DNA of 64,000 nucleotides from Marinomonas mediterranea MMB-1 (GTDB lineage: Bacteria > Pseudomonadota > Gammaproteobacteria > Pseudomonadales > Marinomonadaceae), in NCBI RefSeq assembly GCF_000192865.1, contig NC_015276.1, forward strand, positions 2,542,001-2,606,000, read 5' to 3'. Under the pieces are notes generated by a model. That model was not told the origin of the DNA. It saw nothing but the letters and a program-made list of their open reading frames with translations, and did no database searches. Below are positions 19,338-28,290 of this stretch, in pieces (position 1 is the first letter of the stretch; each line of letters starts with the position of its first letter). Both the position numbers and the translations under genes were made by a program.

Positions 19338-22300
19338 GTGAGACAGATAGAGAATAACCTTACCACCGAAGTGAACCAAAGGTTCACCAACATAAGCACT
19401 CGCTTTATTTCGAATGCCTATGAGCTCCTACATAAAATTGGGGAAGGTGGTTTTGGCGTCGTCTATAAAGCCGTCTACAAACGCACAGGCCAACCTGTTG
19501 CGATCAAGTTCCTACACATATCTCAAGAAAAAGACACTGGCCAGCAAGCTCGCCAATTGGCCCGATTTGAACGCGAAAGCAACATTGTCTCTCAACTATC
19601 CCACGCTCACATCGTTCGCCTTCTCGACAAAGGCGTCATGGACGACACAACCGTTTTTAGTGTTTTCGAATTCGTAGAAGGCACGTCGTTAAGCGACCAT
19701 ATAAAACAACATGGCGCACTCAGCATCAATGAAACCTATGACATCATGCTGCAAGTGCTCGATGCCATCGTTTATGCGCATTCACAAGGCATTATTCACC
19801 GCGACGTGAAGCCATCGAACATCATGCTCAACCACTCTGGTGCAAAGCTTCACGCCAAATTACTGGATTTCGGCATAAGTACCTTAACACTCGGTCAGCA
19901 ACCCGAGGATTACCGAGCCATCACGATCACCCAAGAATCGCTCGGTACCCCAACCTACTGCTCGCCCGAACAACTAAGGGGCGAATTAACCACATTCAGC
20001 ACCGACTTATATATGTGGGGGCTGGTGTTCATAGAATGCCTGACTGGCGCCCCCGCCGTCCCCGGGACCAGCGTTGCAGAGATTTACCATCAACACCTCA
20101 ACGATGTTCCCATAAAAATCCCAGCGCCACTGCTTGATCATCCACTAGGCGCACTTCTCGAAAAAACACTACGCAAAAACCCGAAAGACAGAATAGACGA
20201 CGCACAAGTACTTTTTGACGACTTAAGTTCATTGCTCGTTAACAACCTTGTAGGCAAACTACTCCCGGACTCAAGCAACGCCACCAGCTTAAACTCACTT
20301 GAAAATACGGGCGCAAACAACACCGCCACCCTCTTACTCCGTACCGACGATCCAAATTTCATCCCCTCGGTTGCAACACAGTCAATCGAACGTCGCTATA
20401 TGACCGTTCTCTCGCTCACGATCAACGTGCTACACACTGACCGTTACGATGCAGCAGAAGCCGATGTGGTAGAAGCCTTGTTTCAATCCACACAAAATCA
20501 ATACATCGACGTCGCTCGCCGCTACGGTGGTTTCCACGTCGGTAACCTAAGCAACCAAAGCGTCTTTTATTTTGGCTACCCGGTGGGGTCAGATCATGAT
20601 GCAAGGCTCGCGGCTCGAACCGCGTTAGAAATCCTAAGCCTTTCTAAGCGTCAAGCATCGTACCTCACTAAAAAACACGGCTGTACCTTTGAGACCAACT
20701 GCGGCATACACAGCGGCATCATGCTAAAACGCAGTAACCAAGTTCCTGAAGGCTTCACCTCACACACTGCCACACAAATGGCTCAAGCAGCGAGCAATAG
20801 GCAAATACTCTGCTCTGCCGATACTCAAGCGATCCTTTCGCCTTATTATAACTTTACTGAAAACCGTCACGCTGAAAAAAACAACACAGCACAACGTCAC
20901 GCTGAATTAACCTCAGAGCGTGTCATCGAAGCGTTTGGCTTTATTCGTGGCACAAGAAACGCCTACCCACTTGTTGGACGCCAAACCGAACTGAATCAGA
21001 TTCGCGCCTCTATTACACGCCCAGAACAATACGCACCGGAAGACAAAGCACTTCACAATACGACTAACACGAGAGACACAAACCAAGCCGTCTACATTCA
21101 TGGCGACGCGGGCGTCGGAAAATCCCGACTGATTCAAGAACTTCGCCGCCATGAAAGCACTCGCTCACAAAAAATATTTCAATGTTTGCCAGAGCACCAG
21201 AACAACGCACTCTACCCCGTACTCACCGTCATCAAACGCCATCTAACTCAGCACACACTTGAAGACAGCAGCGAGTATCGCCACCTTGTAGACACCTTGG
21301 TCGATGCAGAGTTTACGGGCTCCAAAGACGAGATCACAACCTTATTAGCGATCTGGCTAAACCTTCCAGACATCGACAATAAAAGCTTGTCTAGCTTGTC
21401 ACCCGCAGCACAAAAAGAACTGCTGTTCGAAGGGCTTGCTTACCTATTGCATGAAAACACCACTCTGCATCCTTTGTATATCTTCGAAGACATCCATTGG
21501 GCCGACAACACCACATTGGAATTTATCGCCGCACTGCAGAGCACAGCGCAACAGACAAAACAGCAACAATCAGAGCAAACAGTCACACAAATAGAACAAG
21601 GCCTAGGCTCTGATAACCTAAATTCCGATGACCTAAAATCGGCATCTGAATACGATGACGAAAGCAAGGCGCAGCACAAAAGCGAAAGCAACAACGAAAA
21701 CAAAGCGGAACATAACGACCAACCGTCGATCGTCATCACATCTAGAAACGAATTGCCCGCCCAACTTAACGATTCCAGTATCTACCCGATTGCTCTAGCA
21801 CCCTTGGATCAAGCCGCAACAGAAGCCTTTATTTCGGAGCTATTTGGGGGCGCAGACATTTCCGACGCGGTAAAAAACGTCCTTCTAGAACGCACTGATG
21901 GCATACCGCTCTTTATTGAAGAACTGGCCACTGCCATGCGTCGGAACAATACGGTACGAATACAAAACAACACCGTCGACTTTACCGACCCAGACAATAT
22001 TGACCAAATCCCGAGTAGCTTGCGCGAATCGATTCAAAGCAAAATCGACCACCTTGTTTACGCCAAAGACACCTTGCAACTGGCCTCTTCCTTTGGTCGT
22101 CAATTTAGCTATAACCTTTTGGTTGCCGCATCACCGTACAGTGAACTTCAGGTTCAAAACGACCTAGATGAACTCATCAACAATCAGGTCATTATTCAAC
22201 AACGACACGTCGACGGCGACCGTTACCTGTTTAAGCATGCCTTAGTACGTGACGCGGGCTACGACAGCATTGATACACAAGCAAGACCTGCCATTCATGG

Positions 22301-23711
22301 CCTCATCGCCGACGCAATTCAAGAGCATGCAGACATAAGCGACCGCTTCGTTGCCACCGAACTGGCACAGCACTACGAAAAAGCAGGTGTACCTGAACAA
22401 GCGTGCCAATGGTATAACCAAGCCGCCACCGCCGCGAAAGACACCTTCGCCATTGACGATGCGATACACCTATATGAAGCTGCCCTAACAAACGTTCGCA
22501 GAGCACAAATAAACCAACCGCTCTTAAATGCCGTAGCCACTGACGATCAGCATGAAAGCCACAATTCGAACACCTCAGAAGCCCTCACGCTAAAACTCAA
22601 AGACATACTCGACGGCCTTGCCGCCTGCCTTAGCCGCGACGGCCAACATGAAAATGCTCGAACTTACTTAGAAGAACTCAATTCACTTCTTGAAATAGAC
22701 AAGCAGTACGAGTGGTTGGCATCGAGTTTAGTGGCATTGGGTAAAACCTACGAAGTGATTCACCAGCATAATGATGCACTGAAATACTATGAACAGGCTT
22801 TAGCAGTACTTGAGAAAGCACCGCACTCCGAGGAGCCAGATAAAAGCAACTGGTGGCAGGTTTGGTTGGAGATAAAAAGTGCCAAAGTGTATGTCTATTA
22901 CTGGCTTGTAGACACAGAAAAAATGCACGTTATTTTAATTGACCTAGAAGATAAACTATTCCGTCTAGGTAACCACTTAAAACTTGCACATTTCTATTTA
23001 AACAAACTTCAATTCTTATACCGGATAAAATCTTACGCTCCTTGCGACGATTATATTGCCCCATCGAAAAACGCAATTAAATATGCAAAGTCGTCGCATT
23101 GCAAGATAACATTAGCAACTACCGTGTTTGGCTTAGGATTTAGCCTCATACTCTGTAAAGAATATAAGGAAGCAGTCAAAAACCTTGAAATCGCGCTAAA
23201 ACAAGCCGAGAGCAACTGTGATAAAACCTTAACTATTCGTTGCTTAGTATATCTATCGATTGCTTATCGTTTAACAGGGAATATCCACTCATGTAGAGTT
23301 AATGCGGAAAAAGCTGTACTAGTTCTTAAGTCCTCACCTATGGAGGAATATAGAGCAGTATCTTTAGCGAATATATCTTGGTGCTACTTTAGGCAAAAAA
23401 AGTATAGTGATTCATGCCATAACATAAAAGAAAGCTTGATCATATGGAATGAAATTGGTGAAAAAATTGCATTCCCATTTCTTTGGACATCACATTTACA
23501 TGCTATCGTATTGAAAAAATACTATGGCGATATTGTATATCCTAATCAGCTAACAGAACTAGATCTAGCGAAAGAAATCTTAAAAGAGAAACAATCTAAA
23601 TTACCTGAAGAAATAGTAAAAACTCTAAGAGAGATCATTACATTTGGGGAGATTGGCCTCAGTGAAATAGACAAAATAGAAAATGTAACATCAAAACACA
23701 AACTAATTTAA
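19338..23711 (+). CDS. Ser/Thr kinase-pseudocyclase-AAA ATPase-TPR fusion (TOMM system kinase/cyclase type)
   Basis: A 1457-residue cytosolic protein starting at GTG. Domains in order: a Ser/Thr kinase (about 27-290; IGEGGFGVVYKAVY, VAIKFL lysine, H154-R-D156-VKPSN, D177-F-G, GTPTYCSPEQ); a class III nucleotidyl cyclase-like domain (about 350-520) lacking both metal-binding aspartates; a STAND-type ATPase (Walker A GDAGVGKS 589-596, Walker B LYIFEDIHWAD about 712); an acidic low-complexity insert (about 735-795); and TPR-like repeats to the C terminus. This order matches the protein family named for TOMM (thiazole/oxazole-modified microcin) clusters, as I remember it. The kinase looks active. 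The last ~280 codons are distinctly AT-rich compared with the rest. Confidence 0.85.
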   Translation: MRQIENNLTTEVNQRFTNISTRFISNAYELLHKIGEGGFGVVYKAVYKRTGQPVAIKFLHISQEKDTGQQARQLARFERESNIVSQLSHAHIVRLLDKGVMDDTTVFSVFEFVEGTSLSDHIKQHGALSINETYDIMLQVLDAIVYAHSQGIIHRDVKPSNIMLNHSGAKLHAKLLDFGISTLTLGQQPEDYRAITITQESLGTPTYCSPEQLRGELTTFSTDLYMWGLVFIECLTGAPAVPGTSVAEIYHQHLNDVPIKIPAPLLDHPLGALLEKTLRKNPKDRIDDAQVLFDDLSSLLVNNLVGKLLPDSSNATSLNSLENTGANNTATLLLRTDDPNFIPSVATQSIERRYMTVLSLTINVLHTDRYDAAEADVVEALFQSTQNQYIDVARRYGGFHVGNLSNQSVFYFGYPVGSDHDARLAARTALEILSLSKRQASYLTKKHGCTFETNCGIHSGIMLKRSNQVPEGFTSHTATQMAQAASNRQILCSADTQAILSPYYNFTENRHAEKNNTAQRHAELTSERVIEAFGFIRGTRNAYPLVGRQTELNQIRASITRPEQYAPEDKALHNTTNTRDTNQAVYIHGDAGVGKSRLIQELRRHESTRSQKIFQCLPEHQNNALYPVLTVIKRHLTQHTLEDSSEYRHLVDTLVDAEFTGSKDEITTLLAIWLNLPDIDNKSLSSLSPAAQKELLFEGLAYLLHENTTLHPLYIFEDIHWADNTTLEFIAALQSTAQQTKQQQSEQTVTQIEQGLGSDNLNSDDLKSASEYDDESKAQHKSESNNENKAEHNDQPSIVITSRNELPAQLNDSSIYPIALAPLDQAATEAFISELFGGADISDAVKNVLLERTDGIPLFIEELATAMRRNNTVRIQNNTVDFTDPDNIDQIPSSLRESIQSKIDHLVYAKDTLQLASSFGRQFSYNLLVAASPYSELQVQNDLDELINNQVIIQQRHVDGDRYLFKHALVRDAGYDSIDTQARPAIHGLIADAIQEHADISDRFVATELAQHYEKAGVPEQACQWYNQAATAAKDTFAIDDAIHLYEAALTNVRRAQINQPLLNAVATDDQHESHNSNTSEALTLKLKDILDGLAACLSRDGQHENARTYLEELNSLLEIDKQYEWLASSLVALGKTYEVIHQHNDALKYYEQALAVLEKAPHSEEPDKSNWWQVWLEIKSAKVYVYYWLVDTEKMHVILIDLEDKLFRLGNHLKLAHFYLNKLQFLYRIKSYAPCDDYIAPSKNAIKYAKSSHCKITLATTVFGLGFSLILCKEYKEAVKNLEIALKQAESNCDKTLTIRCLVYLSIAYRLTGNIHSCRVNAEKAVLVLKSSPMEEYRAVSLANISWCYFRQKKYSDSCHNIKESLIIWNEIGEKIAFPFLWTSHLHAIVLKKYYGDIVYPNQLTELDLAKEILKEKQSKLPEEIVKTLREIITFGEIGLSEIDKIENVTSKHKLI

Positions 23712-23723
23712 AAGGATATAAAA

Positions 23724-24464
23724 ATGATAGAAAATCAACAACAAACTCTTAATGACATACTAGAATCAATGAATGATATATACATCATCCTTCCAGATAA
23801 AAGAGTTGCATACTTAACTCTAGATAATTATAAAAATCCAGATAGAGTTGTCGAATCTGTATCCGTAGATGGTGAATTTATAAAACGAGTATTTTTGAAC
23901 TATGAAGGAGTATATCCTTCAAATTTATTAAGCCCCGCGGTAACAAAAGTTATAGAATGGAACTTAGAAGATAGTGAAAATTTAGAAACAGGTTACTTTA
24001 TAGACCTAAGAAAGCTTGGAATGAATCGAGTAAACATGGTAGATGTGCTAGAAAATAATAGTCCGGAAGCAGACACCCCGATTCCAAGTCAAAACCTACC
24101 TAAAACCGACAATCTATTTATCCCAGTCCCTAATGAAAAAAAATATCAACTTAGAGAGACTCCACAAAAAAACAACCTATATATAGCGTATTTTTCTGAA
24201 CCTACCAAAACTCGTTCGGATTCAGAATGTTATAGCTACAAAGTGGCATACATTCCGCATGACGATATCGAAAACTATATAGTATCCGAAACTGATACTG
24301 TTTCTATACAGCATCTAAAAGCATACTATGGAGATACTCGAGTTCAAGCGGGATCGATTAATCCCCTAGATATTGGCTATTCTCCTGACGCTTTGGCTCA
24401 AGAAGTAAATACTTCATTAGCATTTGCCGCCTGTTATGTAGCAAACTTAGAAACATTTAAATAA
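23724..24464 (+). CDS. Paralogous island protein 1 (putative TOMM substrate family)
   Basis: A 246-residue protein, 12 bp after the kinase gene with AAGGA upstream. It shares a full-length pattern with the two copies at 26.5 and 27.5 kb: AYLTLDNYKNPDRVVESV, SPAVTKVIEWNL, GYFIDLRKLGMNR, LRETPQKNNLYIAYF, KAYYGDTRVQA and a C-terminal CYVANLETFK. It is far more diverged than those two are from each other. There is no signal peptide or membrane helix. I recall a family named after Burkholderia mallei BMA_0021/BMA_0022, tandem TOMM-associated proteins of similar size; this could be a member, unverified. The conserved Cys-containing tail is where modification might occur. Confidence 0.6.
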   Translation: MIENQQQTLNDILESMNDIYIILPDKRVAYLTLDNYKNPDRVVESVSVDGEFIKRVFLNYEGVYPSNLLSPAVTKVIEWNLEDSENLETGYFIDLRKLGMNRVNMVDVLENNSPEADTPIPSQNLPKTDNLFIPVPNEKKYQLRETPQKNNLYIAYFSEPTKTRSDSECYSYKVAYIPHDDIENYIVSETDTVSIQHLKAYYGDTRVQAGSINPLDIGYSPDALAQEVNTSLAFAACYVANLETFK

Positions 24465-24473
24465 TGTAAATGT

Positions 24474-24507
24474 GCAACAGCATGGTCGAGATGTGGCATG
24501 CTGTTGC
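24474..24507 (+). terminator. Hairpin after paralogue 1
   Basis: GCAACAGCATG / CATGCTGTTGC, a perfect 11-bp stem with a 12-base loop, followed by AAAAA then a weak T-run. It begins nine bases after the stop of paralogue 1 and probably ends the FHA-kinase-paralogue transcript. Confidence 0.6.
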
Positions 24508-24644
24508 AAAAATGAGTTTTGTACAGTGAGTAATAAGAGTCGGCGAATATAAATAGTGTTCGTAACCTATTCACAACAATACAAACTTTTTTATTAAAAA
24601 ATAAAACACTGACACTATAAAAATCAATTTCCTATGGAGTAACT

Positions 24645-24944
24645 ATGTCTGTTTTTGCAGTAGTAGAGCTAACAGTAACCGATCCATCTTGGATGGAGAA
24701 ATATTCCGAGAATGTTACTCCAATGCTTTTAAAATGTGGAGGTCGCTATGTAACGGCCACTGAAACAATAGACTTGATCGAAGGCTCAGATAAACCGCAG
24801 CTAATGGGCATCGTTGAGTTTCCGTCACGAGAAAAAGCAAAGGAGTTTTACAATTCAGATGAATATTCTCCTTACAGAGACGCTCGCTTAAAAGGAGCAA
24901 AATGTCGTTATCTGCTAATCGACGTTGAAAACGGCGAAAGCTAA
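24645..24944 (+). CDS. DUF1330 family protein
   Basis: A 99-residue protein of the DUF1330/dimeric alpha-beta barrel type: AVVELTVTDPSWMEKYSENVTPML, GGRYV, IVEFPSREKAKEFYNSDEYSPYRDARL and a short C-terminal strand. These small proteins resemble antibiotic-biosynthesis monooxygenases in fold, but no catalytic residue set is defined. A GGAG site and a CACTATAAA-like -10 element lie upstream, and a 180-bp gap separates it from paralogue 1, so it probably has its own promoter. Its place between paralogue 1 and the protease suggests, but does not show, a role in the island. A second DUF1330 gene lies at 55.6 kb. Confidence 0.85.
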   Translation: MSVFAVVELTVTDPSWMEKYSENVTPMLLKCGGRYVTATETIDLIEGSDKPQLMGIVEFPSREKAKEFYNSDEYSPYRDARLKGAKCRYLLIDVENGES

Positions 24945-24977
24945 TTTTGCACTTTCATACCTAAATAGTGCTTCTCA

Positions 24978-25015
24978 ATGGAGTGAGCTTAATTTAAACA
25001 TTAAGCTCACTCCAT
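24978..25015. terminator. Long perfect hairpin after DUF1330 gene
   Basis: ATGGAGTGAGCTTAAT / ATTAAGCTCACTCCAT, a 16-bp perfect stem with a six-base loop, 34 bp after the stop. No strong T-run follows, so it may act as a transcript-stabilising or weak terminating hairpin. Confidence 0.55.
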
Positions 25016-25143
25016 ACTATAATTTCTGTCAATGAGCCTAGCAAAGCTCATATCCAGATTTAATTTAGACTGACTTAGCATGAACGGTATGGTGAATTTA
25101 CTATCTGAATTGACACACTCTTCAAAAGGACGATGTCACGATC

Positions 25144-26301
25144 ATGGAACAGTTCACACCTAACACGTCGGTTACTACGCCTTTCTCAGGATCAGAGAAT
25201 CCTTTTCTCAACTCTGTATCACAGCGTTTGAAGCAAGCTTTATCGCATTATCATACGCCTAAAGCCGTCGCCGATTTCTATCAATTTCCAGAAAACTTAG
25301 GTGAAGGTCAAACCATTGGAGTGATGACACTAGGAGGCGCTTTTAATCCAGAGGAATTAAACGCCTATTGCAAACACTTCAATATCGACATGCCTGAGGT
25401 ATCTATTGTTGGCACTGAGCCAGTGCTTTCAGAAGAAAATAAGAAGTTCGCTGACCTTGAAACCAATATGGACATTCAACTTATTGCTGGACTAACACCG
25501 AAAGCAAAAATCGTTTTGTACTATGGCAAAGACTTTTGCGACGCCTTCCAAGACATTATTGATGACAAGGAAAACACGCCATCCGTTATTAATATATGCT
25601 GGGCCATCGGTGAAAAATATCTAACCCGAAAGGAAAAAGAAACGCTGCTTTCACAAGCCAATCAATTATGTGAGCGCGGCGTGACTCTGCTTGCCGCATC
25701 CGGCGATGAAGGCATCTTCCAAAGTGGCACCACCGCCAAACGACGCGTCCCCGGCATCAACCTTCCAGCAGGGTTCCCCAACGTCATCGCTTGTGGCGGC
25801 ACAGCGCTCACTCCCAGCGGCATCGAAACCGTTTGGAATGAAGCGCCCTTTTCCTCTGGCGGCGGCTTTAGCTTAATGACCCCCGCTCCCGAATTCCAAA
25901 CAGAAGCGCTAAGTCATTACAACCATTGTCACCCTGAGATTGGCACTCACAATATCGCAACGCCCGACCTATCTGCCAATGCCAGTATAGAATACCCAAG
26001 CGCCGTAATGCGCGACGGAAAACTCGCCAAAGCATGGGGTACCAGCACATCCGCACCAATACTCACCGCCCTAATCGCTCGCATCAAAACTGAACTTAAA
26101 AACCCCTTTGGCGACATCAACGCCCTACTTTACCAACACATCGGCAGCGACGTATTCAACTCTAAAATTGAAGGCGAAAATGGTTATCCAAGCGGACACA
26201 AGTGGAACCCGTGTGTGGGACTTGGTAGCCCTAATGGTATGAAGCTATTGGCAGCCATTAAACAGTATTTGAGCGAAAACAAAGTAGATCACAATATGTA
26301 G
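25144..26301 (+). CDS. S53 (sedolisin-type) serine-carboxyl peptidase without prodomain
   Basis: A 385-residue protein matching the catalytic domain of S53 peptidases. The Glu-Asp pair is E106 and D110 (DLETNMDIQLIAG), the oxyanion Asp is D188 (AASGDEG), and the catalytic serine is S301 in WGTSTSAP. GLGSPNG lies near the C terminus. The inhibitory prodomain of ~180 residues and any signal peptide are absent, so it would act in the cytoplasm. The usual calcium-binding aspartates look replaced (VFNSKIEGENGY and WNPCVGLGSP). Its stop codon TAG is the first part of a palindromic repeat. It may process or degrade the paralogous proteins next to it; that is inference. Confidence 0.85.
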   Translation: MEQFTPNTSVTTPFSGSENPFLNSVSQRLKQALSHYHTPKAVADFYQFPENLGEGQTIGVMTLGGAFNPEELNAYCKHFNIDMPEVSIVGTEPVLSEENKKFADLETNMDIQLIAGLTPKAKIVLYYGKDFCDAFQDIIDDKENTPSVINICWAIGEKYLTRKEKETLLSQANQLCERGVTLLAASGDEGIFQSGTTAKRRVPGINLPAGFPNVIACGGTALTPSGIETVWNEAPFSSGGGFSLMTPAPEFQTEALSHYNHCHPEIGTHNIATPDLSANASIEYPSAVMRDGKLAKAWGTSTSAPILTALIARIKTELKNPFGDINALLYQHIGSDVFNSKIEGENGYPSGHKWNPCVGLGSPNGMKLLAAIKQYLSENKVDHNM

Positions 26302-26428
26302 GTCGGGAAAGGTATTGACCCGAAGGGGAAACCGTCTCCCGACATTGCAATGTAGAATTGGCGTGAGGCGTTATACACCCGACCATTTCAACGTCGGGAG
26401 TCGTTTCTTCGAAACTCGCCCGACCTAC
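26298..26428. repeat. 131-bp palindromic repeat, copy 1
   Basis: It begins GTAGGTCGGG and ends CCCGACCTAC, with an inner pair CTCCCGAC / GTCGGGAG. Near-identical copies are at 27296 and 28291. The size and terminal inverted repeats resemble REP/MITE-type non-autonomous elements. The first bases supply the stop codon of the S53 peptidase gene. Confidence 0.85.
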
Positions 26429-26490
26429 GCTTTTGTCGATATAAGTATTAATGCGTTTTTAATCAATGAAGGAATACCAAGGAGCTAGCT

Positions 26491-27276
26491 ATGTCAAATT
26501 ATCCATACGAGTTCAACGAAGAGTCAATTCAAGACGTGTTTATCATGCGTCCAAACGGGAAGATCGCTTACTTGCCATACAGTTTTTATTCCGATCCAAG
26601 TCGCGTTATCGAATCGGTTGAGGTAAACGGCGACGCACAGCGTTTCTTTTTAAACGAAGACGGTTCGTATCCTTTTAACCTTGCGGGGCCAGCGGTTACC
26701 AAGGTCATTGACTGGAACCTGCAAACAGAAAATGGTGAACCAAAAGTACACCCTAAGCAATCAGATATACGACCTCAAGCGGGTTACTTCCTCGATCTTC
26801 GCCGTATGTCGATAGATCGGTTAAGCATGATCTTTATTGGGGAAGAGCCAAACTACCCAGCCGACCAAGCCGTCACCGATTTACCTAGATCAGACTCGGG
26901 TTATCAGTTGGTGCCAGAAGCGTTTCAACATCAACTAAAAGAAACGCCAGAACAAGACCACCTCTACCTCGCCTTCTTCAACCACCCCAACAAAACCCGC
27001 TCTATTAACCAATTCTACAGCTACTCCGTGGCCTACATCACCGCCGACGAGCTGACTCAGTGGGAATACTCCGCAGAGTTGTTGGGCAAATTGGCAGATG
27101 GGCATGAGGGCTTGGAGCCGAATGTTGATTTCACAACCAAGCATTTAGAGACCTACTACGGCGAAACGGGTGTGCAAGCAACGGCGTTGAGTCCGATGGA
27201 CACCAAAGGGAGTGCCTTTCCATCACAATGTCTGTTGGCTTGCTATATTGCGAATATACGAACTTTTAAAGGGTAA
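26491..27276 (+). CDS. Paralogous island protein 2 (putative TOMM substrate family)
   Basis: A 261-residue protein with a clear GGAG site. It is nearly identical to paralogue 3 and more distantly related to paralogue 1. Conserved blocks: RPNGKIAYLPYSFY, RVIESVEVNGDAQRFFLNEDG, AGPAVTKVIDWNLQT, GYFLDLRRMSIDRLSMIF, QLKETPEQDHLYLAFFNHP, NQFYSYSVAYIT, YYGETGVQATALSPMD. The last residues are QCLLACYIANIRTFKG. There is no signal peptide, metal site or known catalytic motif. The conserved Cys/Thr-bearing C-terminal tail and the downstream YcaO-TfuA pair make it a candidate substrate. It could instead be a structural or toxin component. Confidence 0.6.
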   Translation: MSNYPYEFNEESIQDVFIMRPNGKIAYLPYSFYSDPSRVIESVEVNGDAQRFFLNEDGSYPFNLAGPAVTKVIDWNLQTENGEPKVHPKQSDIRPQAGYFLDLRRMSIDRLSMIFIGEEPNYPADQAVTDLPRSDSGYQLVPEAFQHQLKETPEQDHLYLAFFNHPNKTRSINQFYSYSVAYITADELTQWEYSAELLGKLADGHEGLEPNVDFTTKHLETYYGETGVQATALSPMDTKGSAFPSQCLLACYIANIRTFKG

Positions 27277-27295
27277 ACAAAGTAAATCACAATAC

Positions 27296-27426
27296 GTAGG
27301 TCGGGAAAGGTATTGACCCGAAGGGGAAACCGTCTCCCGACATTGCAATGTAGAATTGGCATGAGGCGTTATACACTCGACCATTTCAACGTCGGGAGTC
27401 GTTTCTTCGAAACTCGCCCGACCTAC
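27296..27426. repeat. 131-bp palindromic repeat, copy 2
   Basis: Differs from copy 1 by only a few bases (for example GGCATGAGG and TACACTCGACC) and has the same terminal inverted repeats GTAGGTCGGG / CCCGACCTAC. It lies between paralogues 2 and 3. Confidence 0.85.
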
Positions 27427-27488
27427 GCTTTTGTTGATATGAGTATTAATGCGTTTTTAATCAATGAAGGAATATCAAGGAACTAGCT

Positions 27489-28271
27489 ATGTCAAATTGT
27501 CCATACGAGTTCAACGAAGAATCGATTCAAGATGTGTTTATCATGCGTCCAAACGGAAAGATCGCCTACCTCCCATACAGTGTCTACTCTGACCTAAGCC
27601 GAATCATTGAGTCGGTTGAGGTAAACGGCGATGCACAGCGTTTCTTTCTAAACAAAGACGGCTCATACCCATTTAACCTTGCTGGGCCAACGGTCACCAA
27701 GGTCATTGACTGGAACCTGCAAACAGACGAAGGTGAACCCAAAGTACACCCGAAACAATCAGACGTAACGCCTCAAGCCGGTTACTTCCTCGACCTTCGC
27801 CGCATGTCGATGGATCGCTTAAGCATGATATTTATCGGGGAAGAACCGAATTACCCCGCAGATCAAGCCGTTACCGATTTACCAAGATCGGACTCAGGCT
27901 ATCAGTTGGTGCCAGAGGCGTTTCAACATCAACTAAAAGAAACGCCAGAGCAAGACCACCTCTACCTCGCCTTCTTCAACCATCCAAACAAAACCCGCTC
28001 TATAAACCAATTCTACAGCTACTCAGTGGCCTACATCACCGCCGAAGAGTTAGACAAGTGGGAATACTCCGCAGAGTTGTTGGGTAAATTGGCCGATGGG
28101 CATGAGGGCTTAGAGCCGAATGTGGATTTTACGACCAAGCATTTAGAGACCTACTATGGAGAAACGGGTGTGCAAGCGACGGCGTTGAGTCCGATGGATT
28201 TGGAAGGATCTCCTTTGGCGATGGCGTGCTTAACTTGCTACGTTGCTAATTTGCGGACTTTTAAAGGGTAA
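27489..28271 (+). CDS. Paralogous island protein 3 (putative TOMM substrate family)
   Basis: A 260-residue near-copy of paralogue 2 (most differences are conservative, such as KDG for EDG and TVTKV for AVTKV). The divergence is concentrated in the C-terminal region before the shared end: paralogue 2 has KGSAFPSQCLLACYIANIR where this one has EGSPLAMACLTCYVANLR. The third-base differences between the two copies are numerous, so the duplication is not brand new and both copies appear to be kept functional. It is the last paralogue before ycaO, with a palindromic repeat in the gap. Confidence 0.6.
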   Translation: MSNCPYEFNEESIQDVFIMRPNGKIAYLPYSVYSDLSRIIESVEVNGDAQRFFLNKDGSYPFNLAGPTVTKVIDWNLQTDEGEPKVHPKQSDVTPQAGYFLDLRRMSMDRLSMIFIGEEPNYPADQAVTDLPRSDSGYQLVPEAFQHQLKETPEQDHLYLAFFNHPNKTRSINQFYSYSVAYITAEELDKWEYSAELLGKLADGHEGLEPNVDFTTKHLETYYGETGVQATALSPMDLEGSPLAMACLTCYVANLRTFKG

Positions 28272-28290
28272 ACAAAGTAGATCACAATAC

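Noticed and set aside
24474..24507. Perfect hairpin considered as an attC site
   Set aside because: It lacks the RYYYAAC/GTTRRRY ends and the nested arms, and it sits right after a stop codon, so a terminator is simpler.
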